DNA of 64,000 nucleotides from Pseudomonas sp. BBP2017 (lineage in GTDB: Bacteria > Pseudomonadota > Gammaproteobacteria > Pseudomonadales > Pseudomonadaceae): positions 1 to 64,000 of the forward strand of contig NZ_PVZN01000009.1 of NCBI RefSeq assembly GCF_003024385.1. The letters are read 5' to 3'. Under the pieces are notes generated by a model. That model saw only the letters and a list, made by a program, of their open reading frames with translations, searched no databases and was not told the origin of the DNA. The position numbers and the translations under genes were made by a program. Positions 35,618 through 44,111 of the stretch are shown here, one piece after another (the first letter of the stretch is position 1; every line of letters starts with the position of its first letter).

Positions 35618-37216
35618 TCATCTCCCGGCAACCAGGCGTTCGATCAGGCCATCGGTGAGCCGCGCGCTGAGGCCGTACACCGACAATTGTGGGTTGGCGC
35701 CGATGCTGGTGGGGAACAGCGAACCGTCGTGGATCGACAGGTTGGCCAGCTGATGATGGCGTCCCAGACTGTCGCAGACGGCTTGGCGCGGGTCTTCGCC
35801 CATGGCGCAACCGCCCATGACGTGGGCGCTGCCCAGGCGCGTGCGAAACAGCTCAAGACTCAGGCCGTCGATCATCTGCCGGGCCTCGCCGAGGGTTTTC
35901 ACGTAACGGCCTTCACTGTGCAACGGCAGCACCGCTTCGGCACCTGCAGCGAACTGGATTTCGGCCATGCTGTGAAAGGCGCGGCGTATACCGTCCCAGG
36001 CATAGGGCGAAACCGGGTAATCGAGCACTGGCGAGCCATCGCCGCGCAACTGGACGTCACCGCCGATGCTGTCCGGGTGGAAACCGTCACGCAGCAGCGC
36101 GAGCATCACGTGGGTGTTGGGCAGTTGTTCCATGCGCATGGCATTTTCAGTGCCGAAGCTGCCCAGCAGGGTGCTGGCCAGCGCCGGGTGCAGCGGCGGC
36201 ACTTCGAGTTTGTAACCGATCGGCCCGCTGACGCCGTCGCGCCACTGAAAGTGGTCGGAGTAGATCGATTGCGGTGCGCCGTAGAACGGATTGACCTTGT
36301 CCTTGAACAGCCCGGCACTGAAGTTGACCAGGTGCAGAAACGTGCGCTTGCCCAGGCGCTCATGCGGGTCCGGCGCGTCCGAGCGCAGCAGCAGGGCCGG
36401 GCTGTTGATCCCACCCCCGGCGAGGATGTAGTGGCGCGCCTTGATCTGAATCTTGCGCCCGATCGGGTTCACGCAGCGCGCATCCATGGCCAGGCATTGC
36501 AGGCCGCTGATGCGCTCGCCATCGTGGATCAAGCGTTCAGCGCGGGCCAGGTAGAGCAACTCGCCGCCTTTTTCCAGGGTGGCGGGAATGCTGGTGACCA
36601 GCATCGATTGCTTGGCATTGACCGGGCAGCCCATACCGCAGTAACCCAGGTTCCAGCAGCCGCGCACGTTACGTGGAATGACCTCCCAACTGTAATCGAG
36701 GGCGGCGCAGCCGCGTTTGAGTACCTCATTGTTGGCATTCGGCGGCATGACCCAGGGGGCGATGCCCAGGCGCTGTTCCATGCGTTCGAACCAGGGGGCC
36801 AGTTCGACACTGCTCAGGCCTTTGACGCCGTGTTCGCTGGCCCAGTGCTGCAGGGTCGGCTCGGGGGTGCGAAAGCTTGAGGTCCAGTTGATCAAGGTGG
36901 TACCGCCCACCGCGCGGCCTTGAAGGATGGTGATGGCGCCATCCTTGCTCATGCGGCCGATGCCTTCTTGATAGAGGTTGGCGTAGGCCTGGTCTTCAAG
37001 CAGATGGAAGTCGCTGCTGGTCTTGAGCGGGCCTTCTTCGATCAGCAGCACCTTGAACCCGGCAGCGCTGAGCAGTTCGGCGCTGGTGGCACCCCCGGCG
37101 CCGCTGCCGATGATGGCGATATCGGTTTCCAGGCTCAGGTCGTGGTCCAGGCGCGAGGCGTCACGGGCTTTCCAGCCACGGTCAAGGCCTTCGCGAAACA
37201 GGTCGGGTACGGGCAT
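35618..37216 (-). CDS. GMC-family FAD oxidoreductase
   Basis: A 532-residue flavoprotein. FAD binding: IAIIGSGAGGATSAELLSAA near 38 and LLIEEGP; AVGGTTLINWTSSFRTP near 112; C-terminal MGGCAMGEDP and DGSLFPTSIGANPQLSVYGL with the active-site His/Asn region. GMC enzymes oxidise alcohols, sugars or sterols; substrate unknown. It lacks a signal peptide, but the overlapping upstream partner gene carries a Tat signal, so export by hitchhiking is likely, as in gluconate 2-dehydrogenase-type enzymes. The ATG at 37216 has GAGGC upstream; the longer frame starts inside the partner gene. Confidence 0.85.
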   Translation of the reverse strand: MPVPDLFREGLDRGWKARDASRLDHDLSLETDIAIIGSGAGGATSAELLSAAGFKVLLIEEGPLKTSSDFHLLEDQAYANLYQEGIGRMSKDGAITILQGRAVGGTTLINWTSSFRTPEPTLQHWASEHGVKGLSSVELAPWFERMEQRLGIAPWVMPPNANNEVLKRGCAALDYSWEVIPRNVRGCWNLGYCGMGCPVNAKQSMLVTSIPATLEKGGELLYLARAERLIHDGERISGLQCLAMDARCVNPIGRKIQIKARHYILAGGGINSPALLLRSDAPDPHERLGKRTFLHLVNFSAGLFKDKVNPFYGAPQSIYSDHFQWRDGVSGPIGYKLEVPPLHPALASTLLGSFGTENAMRMEQLPNTHVMLALLRDGFHPDSIGGDVQLRGDGSPVLDYPVSPYAWDGIRRAFHSMAEIQFAAGAEAVLPLHSEGRYVKTLGEARQMIDGLSLELFRTRLGSAHVMGGCAMGEDPRQAVCDSLGRHHQLANLSIHDGSLFPTSIGANPQLSVYGLSARLTDGLIERLVAGR

Positions 37217-37244
37217 CTTCAGCCTCTTGTCGTTATAAGTTGAG

Positions 37245-37778
37245 TCAGACCTTGGGCGGCCCAGGGTAGCCACAGTGCGCCCAGGACTCAGGCAGCTCGT
37301 ACCAGGCCATCTGCAACAGTTGCAGCAGCGAGGCATGGCCCATGCGCAACAGATTCAGCGAACTGTTCTCCCAGCGCTGCAAAAAGGCCTGGATGTGCTC
37401 GATGCTTGCGTTTTCCCAGCTGCCCCAGATGCCGGTCAGCGGCCCTCGGGTCACCGGCAGGGCGAGTACGTCGAACAGTTGCAGAGTCAGTTTGAGCATG
37501 GCCGGGGACAAGCTGGCGAGCTTGTTGTCCAGCTGTTGCAGCATGGCTTCAAGGTGTTCGGCGGCTGTTGTACCAGCCAGGATTACCGGGATCAGTGTGC
37601 GCAGAATCGGCAGATCGCTCTGGCGCAGGCTGATGAAGCCGCTGGCCGGCGATTGCGCCGAGCACCCGGTGAGGCTGGCGCCCAACCCGGCGCTGGCCAG
37701 AAAGGCGCTGGCGCCGAGGCTGAACTTGAGCAACCCGCGGCGGCTCAAGGCGGGTGTAGCAGGCAGACTTGTAGTCAT
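37245..37778 (-). CDS. Tat-signal small subunit partner of the GMC oxidoreductase
   Basis: A 177-residue protein with a twin-arginine signal (SRRGLLKFSLGASAFLASAG, positions 12-31) and then LTGC, so it may also be lipidated. The helical mature part (ILRTLIPVILAGTTAAEHLE, LLQMAWYELPESWAHCGYPG) resembles gluconate 2-dehydrogenase subunit 3-like proteins, which escort a GMC flavoprotein across the membrane. It precedes the GMC gene by 28 bases on the same strand. Confidence 0.75.
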   Translation of the reverse strand: MTTSLPATPALSRRGLLKFSLGASAFLASAGLGASLTGCSAQSPASGFISLRQSDLPILRTLIPVILAGTTAAEHLEAMLQQLDNKLASLSPAMLKLTLQLFDVLALPVTRGPLTGIWGSWENASIEHIQAFLQRWENSSLNLLRMGHASLLQLLQMAWYELPESWAHCGYPGPPKV

Positions 37779-37798
37779 TGTTGTGCCTGGTTGTGGTG

Positions 37799-39232
37799 TT
37801 AGCGGATGAAGAGTTTGTACACCAGCTTGCTCAAGGCCTTGCCATAGGGGGGGTAGATCAACCGTGCGGCGTTGAAGCGCTGCTTGGCGAACACCGCCTT
37901 GGCCTTGCTGAAGGTCAAAAAGCCCTCGTGGCCGTGGTAGTGGCCCATGCCTGAGGGGCCGACGCCACCAAAAGGCAGATCGTCCTGGGCCACGTGCAGC
38001 AAGGTGTCGTTGAGGCAGACGCCACCGGAGTGGGTCTGTTCCAGAACCTTCTGCTGCTCGGCCCGGTCGTAGCCAAAGTAGTAAAGCGCCAGGGGGCGAG
38101 GGCGCTGGTTAACGTATGAAAGTGCCTGATCAAGGCTGTCGTAGGGCACCAGCGGCAGCAGCGGGCCGAAGATCTCGTCCTGCATCACACGCATCTGGTC
38201 ACTGACCTGCAGTAGCAGGTGAGGTGGCAAGCGCCGGCCTTGTCGCGGTTCTTGCGGGTAAAGGTCAATGATCTTCGCGCCCTTGTCGCTGGCGTCGCTC
38301 AGGTAGCTTTCCAGGCGCGCCAGGTGACGTGGGTTGATGATCGCGCTGTAGTCCGGGTTGTCTGCCACAGTCGGGTAGAAGCGATGAACGACGCTGCGGT
38401 AGGCCGTGGCGAAGTCATCCAGGCGTTCGCGTGGCACCAGCACGTAGTCTGGCGCTACGCAGGTCTGTCCGGCATTGAGGGTCTTGCCGAAGGCAATGCG
38501 TTCGGCAGCGTCGGCCAGGGGCACGGTGGTCGAGACGATGGCTGGCGATTTACCGCCCAGCTCCAGCGTTACCGGGGTCAGATTCTGCGCTGCTGCCAGC
38601 ATCACATGGCGGCCGACACTGGTAGCACCAGTGAACAGCAGGTGATCGAAGGGCAGGCGCGAGAAGGCTTCGCCGACATCTGCGTCGCCCAGCGCCACAC
38701 TGACCAGGTCTTCGGGGAATGCCGTTCGCAGCAATTGCTTGAGCAGCAGACCGGTCGCTGGTGTGGCTTCGCTGAGCTTGAGCATGACCCGGTTGCCAGC
38801 GGCCAGGGCGCCGGTCAAAGGGCCGATGGCCAGAAACAGCGGGTAGTTCCACGGCACGATGATCCCGACCACGCCCAGTGGCTGATACAGCACCTTGGCG
38901 CTGGCCGGCTGGAAGGCCAGGCCGACCTTGCGCGGTGAGGCCTTCATCCACTGTTTGAGATGGCGTTCGGCGTGGTGCAGGCCCTGGATGCTTGGCATCA
39001 GTTCGGCCAGGCGGGTTTCGTCGGCACTGCGGCCACTGAAGTCTTCGCTGATGGCTGCAATCAGTGCGTCCTGATGGGCGAGCACTAGTTGGCGCAGGCT
39101 TTTCAGCCATTGCCGGCGTTGGGCCAACGCCGGCATGGGATTGCCCGCAAACGCCTGACGCTGGGCGTTGAACTGGGCGGCAAGATCATCAACGGCAGTC
39201 ACAGGTAAAGGACGAGCAGCATCGGCAGTCAT
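37799..39232 (-). CDS. coniferyl-aldehyde-dehydrogenase-type aldehyde dehydrogenase
   Basis: A 477-residue NAD(P)+-dependent aldehyde dehydrogenase. Motifs: PWNYPLFLAIGPLTGALAAG near 129, catalytic glutamate in VTLELGGKSPAIV near 228, catalytic cysteine in NAGQTCVAPDYVLV near 262, and a hydrophobic C-terminus (RLIYPPYGKALSKLVYKLFI). That C-terminus and overall likeness suit the coniferyl/long-chain aldehyde branch (CalB-like). The ATG at 39232 has GGAG upstream. It may oxidise aldehydes made by the neighbouring GMC enzyme. A TetR gene is divergent and probably controls it. Confidence 0.82.
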   Translation of the reverse strand: MTADAARPLPVTAVDDLAAQFNAQRQAFAGNPMPALAQRRQWLKSLRQLVLAHQDALIAAISEDFSGRSADETRLAELMPSIQGLHHAERHLKQWMKASPRKVGLAFQPASAKVLYQPLGVVGIIVPWNYPLFLAIGPLTGALAAGNRVMLKLSEATPATGLLLKQLLRTAFPEDLVSVALGDADVGEAFSRLPFDHLLFTGATSVGRHVMLAAAQNLTPVTLELGGKSPAIVSTTVPLADAAERIAFGKTLNAGQTCVAPDYVLVPRERLDDFATAYRSVVHRFYPTVADNPDYSAIINPRHLARLESYLSDASDKGAKIIDLYPQEPRQGRRLPPHLLLQVSDQMRVMQDEIFGPLLPLVPYDSLDQALSYVNQRPRPLALYYFGYDRAEQQKVLEQTHSGGVCLNDTLLHVAQDDLPFGGVGPSGMGHYHGHEGFLTFSKAKAVFAKQRFNAARLIYPPYGKALSKLVYKLFIR

Positions 39233-39256
39233 GCGAAACTCCACGGCATTGTTTTT

Positions 39257-39274
39257 CTAGAGCTTATACTCTAG
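39257..39274. promoter_or_regulatory. palindrome, candidate TetR operator
   Basis: CTAGAG-CTTATA-CTCTAG is an 18-base dyad with perfect six-base arms. It sits 25 bases before the aldehyde dehydrogenase start and about 106 before the divergent TetR gene, the usual place for a TetR operator. Confidence 0.5.
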
Positions 39275-39379
39275 CCGGAGTGTTTTGCGATCCTTTTTTA
39301 ACCACAGGCAGGTACATCCACATTCGGATAAACCGTAAGATGGACCTATTCAATCAAAGCTCGGCCTTTGGAGCTGATC

Positions 39380-40045
39380 ATGGCCCCGCGTATCAAGACC
39401 CGCGAACGCATCGTGCAGAACAGCCTGGAGCTGTTCAACCAGCAGGGCGAGCGCAGTGTCAGCACCAACCACATCGCCGCCCATATGGAGATTTCCCCGG
39501 GCAACCTGTACTACCACTTCGCTAACAAGCAGGAAATCATCGCTGTGCTCTTCACCCAGTATGAAGAGCAGGTCGAAAGCTTCCTGCGCCCGCCGCAAGG
39601 GCGGCCTTCGACCGTCGAAGACAAGCGCTTCTACCTCAAGGAGCTGCTGGCGGCGATGTGGGACTACCGCTTTTTGCATCGCGACCTTGAACACCTGCTC
39701 GACAGTGACAAGGAGCTGGCGGCGCGTTACCGGCGTTTTTCCCAGCGTTGCCTGATCCAGGGCCAGGCCATCTACCGTGGATTTGTCGACGCCGGGATCG
39801 TGCAGATGGATGCCGTGCAGATCGAGTCGCTGACCCTCAACGCCTGGATCGTGCTGACCTCCTGGGTACGTTTCCTATGTACCACCCGGGAGAATTCGGC
39901 GCACTTGAGTGAGGATGCCTTCAAGCGCGGTATCTATCAGGTGCTGGTCCTTGAACTCGGTTTTGTTACCGCTCAGGCCCGCCCGGCGGTGGATGCCCTG
40001 TGCCAGGAATTTTACGTTTCGCTCAACCAGGCACTGGAGCAATAA
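39380..40045 (+). CDS. TetR-family transcriptional regulator
   Basis: A 221-residue repressor. Residues 5-55 form the TetR helix-turn-helix (RERIVQNSLELFNQQGERSV, then AAHMEISPGNLYYHFANKQE); the rest is a helical ligand/dimer domain similar to the TetR_C (DUF-type) family of aldehyde or fatty-acid regulators. GGAG precedes the ATG at 39380. Divergent from the aldehyde dehydrogenase, which it most likely represses together with itself. Confidence 0.88.
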   Translation: MAPRIKTRERIVQNSLELFNQQGERSVSTNHIAAHMEISPGNLYYHFANKQEIIAVLFTQYEEQVESFLRPPQGRPSTVEDKRFYLKELLAAMWDYRFLHRDLEHLLDSDKELAARYRRFSQRCLIQGQAIYRGFVDAGIVQMDAVQIESLTLNAWIVLTSWVRFLCTTRENSAHLSEDAFKRGIYQVLVLELGFVTAQARPAVDALCQEFYVSLNQALEQ

Positions 40046-40085
40046 GCGTCCAGGCCCTATCCGTTCAATCGTTCAGGAGACTGTC

Positions 40086-40940
40086 ATGCCCCTCGCGCAA
40101 CTGATCACCGCCCAGCAATTGGCCGAACGCCTGGAGGCGCCGGCGCTGGTGATACTTGATTGCCGCTTTGCTCTGGAAGACATCGATTATGGCCAGCGCA
40201 GCTACGCCGAGGGGCATATTGCCGGTGCGCATTTCACCGACCTTGAGCGTGACCTCAGCGGCCCAGTCATCAAGGGCGTGACCGGTCGCCATCCCTTGCC
40301 GGACCCGCAACACCTGGTCGAGCGACTGCGTGCCTGGGGGATCGATAACGACAGTGAGATCGTACTCTATGACGATGGCCCTGGTGCTTTCGCCGCCCGT
40401 GCCTGGTGGCTACTGGTCTGGCTTGGCAAGCGAAGCGGTGTGTCGATTCTGGATGGCGGCCTGAAGGCCTGGCACGCGGCAGGGTTGCCGTTGAGTCTCG
40501 ACGCCCCGGCCAAACGAGAAGGCACCTTCAGTGGCGAGCCAGATGATGCACTGGTGCTTGATGCCAAACAGTTGGCTGAGCGTCTGGGGCAGCCTGATCT
40601 GACTCTTATCGACGCCCGCGGCCTGCCACGTTTTCGCGGCGAGGTTGAGCCGATCGATCCGGTGGCCGGGCATATTCCGGGGGCGCAGTGTGCGGCCTTT
40701 ACCGACAACCTGGGCGCTGACGGGCGGTTTTTGTCCGCAGGTCAGCTCAAGAAGCGCTTTGCCGAGACGTTGGGCACGCGTGCGCCGGAGCAGTTGGTGG
40801 CTTATTGCGGGTCCGGGGTGACCGCATGCCATAACCTGTTTGCCTTGGCGCTGGCCGGATATCCGCTGGGCAAGCTGTATGCAGGGTCGTGGAGCGAGTG
40901 GATCACCGATCCTGCGCGGCAGGTGGCTACGGGGGATTAA
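40086..40940 (+). CDS. sseA: 3-mercaptopyruvate/thiosulphate sulfurtransferase
   Basis: A 284-residue tandem-rhodanese protein. The N-terminal non-catalytic domain (about 1-135: ILDCRFALEDIDYGQRSYAE) lacks the active cysteine, and the C-terminal domain has it in VAYCGSGVTACHN near 240; CGSGVTA is the mercaptopyruvate-type loop. It transfers sulphur to cyanide or thiols in the cytoplasm. AGGAG lies before the ATG at 40086. Its 3' end overlaps the convergent hydrolase gene by 14 bases. Confidence 0.92.
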   Translation: MPLAQLITAQQLAERLEAPALVILDCRFALEDIDYGQRSYAEGHIAGAHFTDLERDLSGPVIKGVTGRHPLPDPQHLVERLRAWGIDNDSEIVLYDDGPGAFAARAWWLLVWLGKRSGVSILDGGLKAWHAAGLPLSLDAPAKREGTFSGEPDDALVLDAKQLAERLGQPDLTLIDARGLPRFRGEVEPIDPVAGHIPGAQCAAFTDNLGADGRFLSAGQLKKRFAETLGTRAPEQLVAYCGSGVTACHNLFALALAGYPLGKLYAGSWSEWITDPARQVATGD

Positions 40941-41946
40941 GGGCATCGCCGGGCAAACCCGCTCCCAGCCACTGTGGTATCCGCCTCTCCAGGTAATACC
41001 CCGGATTGCGCAGGCTGCCCTCGACAAAACCGACATGACCACCACGGGTGTGCAGCTCGAAGGTGGTCTGCTTGGGTAGTTCTCTGGCCGACGGTAAGCT
41101 ATGGCTGAATACGAACGGGTCGTCGCTGGAGTGAATGATCAGCGTCGGTGTGCGGTTTTCGCCAAGAAAATAGCGGCTCGAGGCGCGGCGATAATAGTCC
41201 TGGGCATCGGCAAAACCATTGAGCGGCGCGGTAACCCGGCCATCGAAATCCCAAAATGTGCGCAGATTCTCCAGCGACCCGAGACGCTCCAGCGCCGCCA
41301 GGCCCTCATGGTGGCCGTGGCGCTGGAAGTGCCGTTGTTTGTCTTTCACGTAGGCCAGCATGGCGCGCATGAAGTGCGCCTGGTAGATCTTGGAAAAGCC
41401 TAGGCCAATACGGTCAGCGCAGTGATCCAGGCGAAACGGTACGGATACCGCCACTGCGGCCTGCAACTGGCTGGCCGAACCCACTTCACCCAGATGCTTG
41501 AGCAGCACATTGCCGCCCAGCGAGTAGCCAACGGCATACAGCGGCGCCTGCGGACGGCTGGCCCGCAGGTGGCTGATGGCTTCGGCGAGGTCTTCACTGG
41601 CGCCTGAGTGGTAGCTGCGCGCGAGCAGGTTGGGCTCGCCGGAACAACCGCGCCAATTCACCGCCACGCTAGCCCATCCGCGGCCGGCCAGCGCGTGCTG
41701 CAATCCGACGACATAAGGCGAGTGGGATGACCCGGTCAAGCCATGCAGTACCAGCACCAGCGGTGCGCTAGCTACGTGCGGGCCATGCCAGTCAAGATCG
41801 AGGAAATCGCCGTCGGCCAGCCACAGCCGCTCGCGTTGACGGGGCAGTTCGGTCGACTTTCGCCACAGTGGTCCCCACAGCGTTTGGATATGCGGGTTGC
41901 CCAGCCCCAGGGCAGGTTTAAAGGAGCTGGGGGGGACAGAAGACAT
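40927..41946 (-). CDS. YheT-family alpha/beta hydrolase
   Basis: A 339-residue alpha/beta hydrolase of the YheT/EMB8 type. LVLVLHGLTGSSHSPYVVGL forms the oxyanion hole near 73, YAVGYSLGGNVLLKHLGE carries the nucleophile serine near 147, and the triad is completed by the late DDPF and HTRGGHVGF. The substrate is unknown; esterase activity on short acyl esters is typical. The start at 41946 is preferred over a TTG at 41973. The last residues (LPGDALNPP) are encoded by a REP-like sequence. Confidence 0.85.
   Translation of the reverse strand: MSSVPPSSFKPALGLGNPHIQTLWGPLWRKSTELPRQRERLWLADGDFLDLDWHGPHVASAPLVLVLHGLTGSSHSPYVVGLQHALAGRGWASVAVNWRGCSGEPNLLARSYHSGASEDLAEAISHLRASRPQAPLYAVGYSLGGNVLLKHLGEVGSASQLQAAVAVSVPFRLDHCADRIGLGFSKIYQAHFMRAMLAYVKDKQRHFQRHGHHEGLAALERLGSLENLRTFWDFDGRVTAPLNGFADAQDYYRRASSRYFLGENRTPTLIIHSSDDPFVFSHSLPSARELPKQTTFELHTRGGHVGFVEGSLRNPGYYLERRIPQWLGAGLPGDALNPP
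40943..40968. repeat. REP-like sequence inside the 3' ends of sseA and yheT region
   Basis: gcatcgccgggcaaacccgc, followed by tccca, matches the REP core with changes. It lies within the last codons of the YheT-like gene. Confidence 0.55.
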
Positions 41947-42018
41947 CGGAGGTATCTCTTGAAAAAAGCGCAACGGTTGCTATGCAGTGTAATGCCCGTT
42001 GCGCTGTTGTGCTGTGAA

Positions 42019-42612
42019 TCAGCCGCGCTGCCAGAGCGCGTAATACACCTGTCCGGCTTTTTTCTCTCGGTGCAAGCGCCAATTGCCGGGCAGCTGCAGG
42101 CTTGAGGGCGGGGTTTCGCTTTCGGTGTAGATCCAGGCGTTGGCCGCCAGCCACTGGCGTTCTTCGAGCAGGGCGCAGGTAGTGGGCAGCAGGTCCTGGT
42201 GAAACGGCGGGTCGAGGAACACCAGGTCGAAGGTGAACTTCGGTTCACCCTGCAAGTAACGTTGGGCGTCGCTCTGGAACAACTGGCCACGCGGGCAGCG
42301 CAACAGTTCCAGGTTTTGCCGCAGGCTGGCGATGGCCGCCGGGTTGCTGTCCAGTGCGACTGCCTCGGCGGCGCCGCGAGACAACGCTTCCAGATACAGG
42401 GCGCCGCTGCCGGCAAAGGCATCCAGTACCTTGGCCCCTTCGATATGGGGGGCAAGCCAGTTGAACAGGGTTTCGCGCACCCGGTCCGGGGTGGGGCGCA
42501 GGCCTGGTGCGTCAGGGAAGCTCAGGCGGCGGCTGCGCCATTCGCCGGCAATGATGCGCAGTTGGCCTTGGCCGTTGTGTGGCTTGGCCGATTTTGCGGA
42601 TGGACTGGCCAT
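42019..42612 (-). CDS. rsmD: 16S rRNA (guanine966-N2)-methyltransferase
   Basis: A 197-residue SAM methyltransferase. LRIIAGEWRSRRLSFPDAPG and RPTPDRVRETLFNWL are the RsmD N-terminal signature; motif I is VLDAFAGSGALYLEALSRGA near 60 and the catalytic motif is LVFLDPPFHQD near 130. It methylates G966 of 16S rRNA. Its ATG overlaps the stop of the upstream M16-like gene (TAATG), so it is cotranscribed with the protease pair, an order typical next to ftsYEX. Confidence 0.94.
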   Translation of the reverse strand: MASPSAKSAKPHNGQGQLRIIAGEWRSRRLSFPDAPGLRPTPDRVRETLFNWLAPHIEGAKVLDAFAGSGALYLEALSRGAAEAVALDSNPAAIASLRQNLELLRCPRGQLFQSDAQRYLQGEPKFTFDLVFLDPPFHQDLLPTTCALLEERQWLAANAWIYTESETPPSSLQLPGNWRLHREKKAGQVYYALWQRG

Positions 42613-44111
42613 TAATGCTCCGGTACACCAAGCGGCTGCTCGGCGGGTTTGTCAGTGGGTGGCGGCAGAGGTTTCTGCGGCACGCTCGGACCTGCGGTGA
42701 CGATGACCATCTTGTCGGCGGCGAGGTGTTTGTTCAGGGCGGCCTTGACTTGTTCGATGGTCAGCGCCTGGGATTGTTGCATGTAGTCTTCCAGCCAGGT
42801 CAGTGGCAGGTCGTAGAAGCCGATGGCGCCCAACTGGCCGACGATGCTCGCATTGCTGGCGTTGGACAGCGGGAAACTGCCGGCCAGTTCACGCTTGGCA
42901 TCATCCAGTTCCTGCTGGCTCGGACCGCTCTTGAGGTAGTCGGCGAGGATGTCCTGGACCAGCTTGAGGGTGCCTTCGCTGAGCTCGGCACGGGTCTGCA
43001 GGTTGATCATGAACGGGCCACGCACCTGCATCGGGCTGAAGGCCGAGTAGACGCCGTAGGTCAGGCCGCGTTTCTCGCGCACTTCACTCATCAGGCGGGT
43101 GCCAAAGGTACCGCCACCGAGAATCTGATTACCCAGCGACAGCGCCGCGTAGTCCGGGTCGTTGCGGTCGATACCCAGCTGGGCCAGCATCAGGTGGGTC
43201 TGCTTGGACGGGAAGTCGATGTGTGTGGTGCCCGGCTTTGGTTCCCGGGGCTGAGCCACTTTGGCCAGCCCCGGGCCTTTGGGTAGGGCGGCCGAGACCT
43301 GGGCGGCTATGGCTTCGGCTTCACTACGGCTGAGGTCGCCGACCAAGGCAATGACGGCATTGCCAGCGGCATAGGCCTTGGCGTGGAAGGCGCGCAGTTG
43401 CTCCAGGGCGATCGGCGGGATGCTCTTGGCAGTGCCATCGCTTGGGTGGGCATATGGGTGCTTGCCGTAGAGGTGCTCGAACAGCGCGATACCGGCCAGC
43501 TTGCCCGGATTCTGCTTTTGGTACTCGAAGCCGGCCTGCATCTGGTTCTTGATGCGCTCAAGGGCGCTTTGCGGGAAGGTCGGCTTGCCCACCACTTCAG
43601 CGAACAGCTTGAGCGCCGGTTCACGCTTGTCGGCAGCACTCAAGCTGCGCAGGGTGGCTACGGCCATGTCGCGGTAGGCGCCATTGCCAAAGTCTGCACC
43701 CAGGCCTTCAAAGCCTTCGGCGATGGCAGTGACGTCCTTGCCGGCCACGCCTTCATTGAGCATGGCGTTGGTCAGCGTTGCCAGGCCGGGGGCGTCGCCG
43801 TCCTGGCTGCTGCCGGCGGCAAAGGTCAGGCGCAGGTCGAACATCGGCAGCTCGCGGGCTTCGACGAACAACACTCGGGCGCCTTCGGTGGTGTTCCAGG
43901 TCTGGATATTCAGTTGCCGGCGGCTGGGCGCCTTGCCGTCCAGCTCAGCCAGGGTCTGCAGGGTGTTGGCCGGCTTGGCCGCAGTGCTGGCGGCAGGCTG
44001 GGCGGCATTGTCCGATTGCACGGGTTTGGCCAGAAAGAATGCCAAGCCGCCCACCAGGGCCAGGATGCCGAGGCCGATCAGGGTGTAGCGGGGTGCGCTG
44101 CGATCACTCAT
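42612..44111 (-). CDS. M16-family peptidase-like protein, probably non-catalytic partner
   Basis: A 499-residue protein with an N-terminal membrane anchor (YTLIGLGILALVGGLAFFLA) and two M16/pitrilysin-type halves. The region where HxxEH would lie reads GLATLTNAMLNEG, so the zinc site is missing, while the C-terminal half keeps RLMSEVREKRGLTYGVYSAF. It therefore looks like the regulatory subunit of a heterodimeric M16B protease. It overlaps the catalytic gene by eight bases and has AGGAG upstream of 44111. Confidence 0.85.
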   Translation of the reverse strand: MSDRSAPRYTLIGLGILALVGGLAFFLAKPVQSDNAAQPAASTAAKPANTLQTLAELDGKAPSRRQLNIQTWNTTEGARVLFVEARELPMFDLRLTFAAGSSQDGDAPGLATLTNAMLNEGVAGKDVTAIAEGFEGLGADFGNGAYRDMAVATLRSLSAADKREPALKLFAEVVGKPTFPQSALERIKNQMQAGFEYQKQNPGKLAGIALFEHLYGKHPYAHPSDGTAKSIPPIALEQLRAFHAKAYAAGNAVIALVGDLSRSEAEAIAAQVSAALPKGPGLAKVAQPREPKPGTTHIDFPSKQTHLMLAQLGIDRNDPDYAALSLGNQILGGGTFGTRLMSEVREKRGLTYGVYSAFSPMQVRGPFMINLQTRAELSEGTLKLVQDILADYLKSGPSQQELDDAKRELAGSFPLSNASNASIVGQLGAIGFYDLPLTWLEDYMQQSQALTIEQVKAALNKHLAADKMVIVTAGPSVPQKPLPPPTDKPAEQPLGVPEH

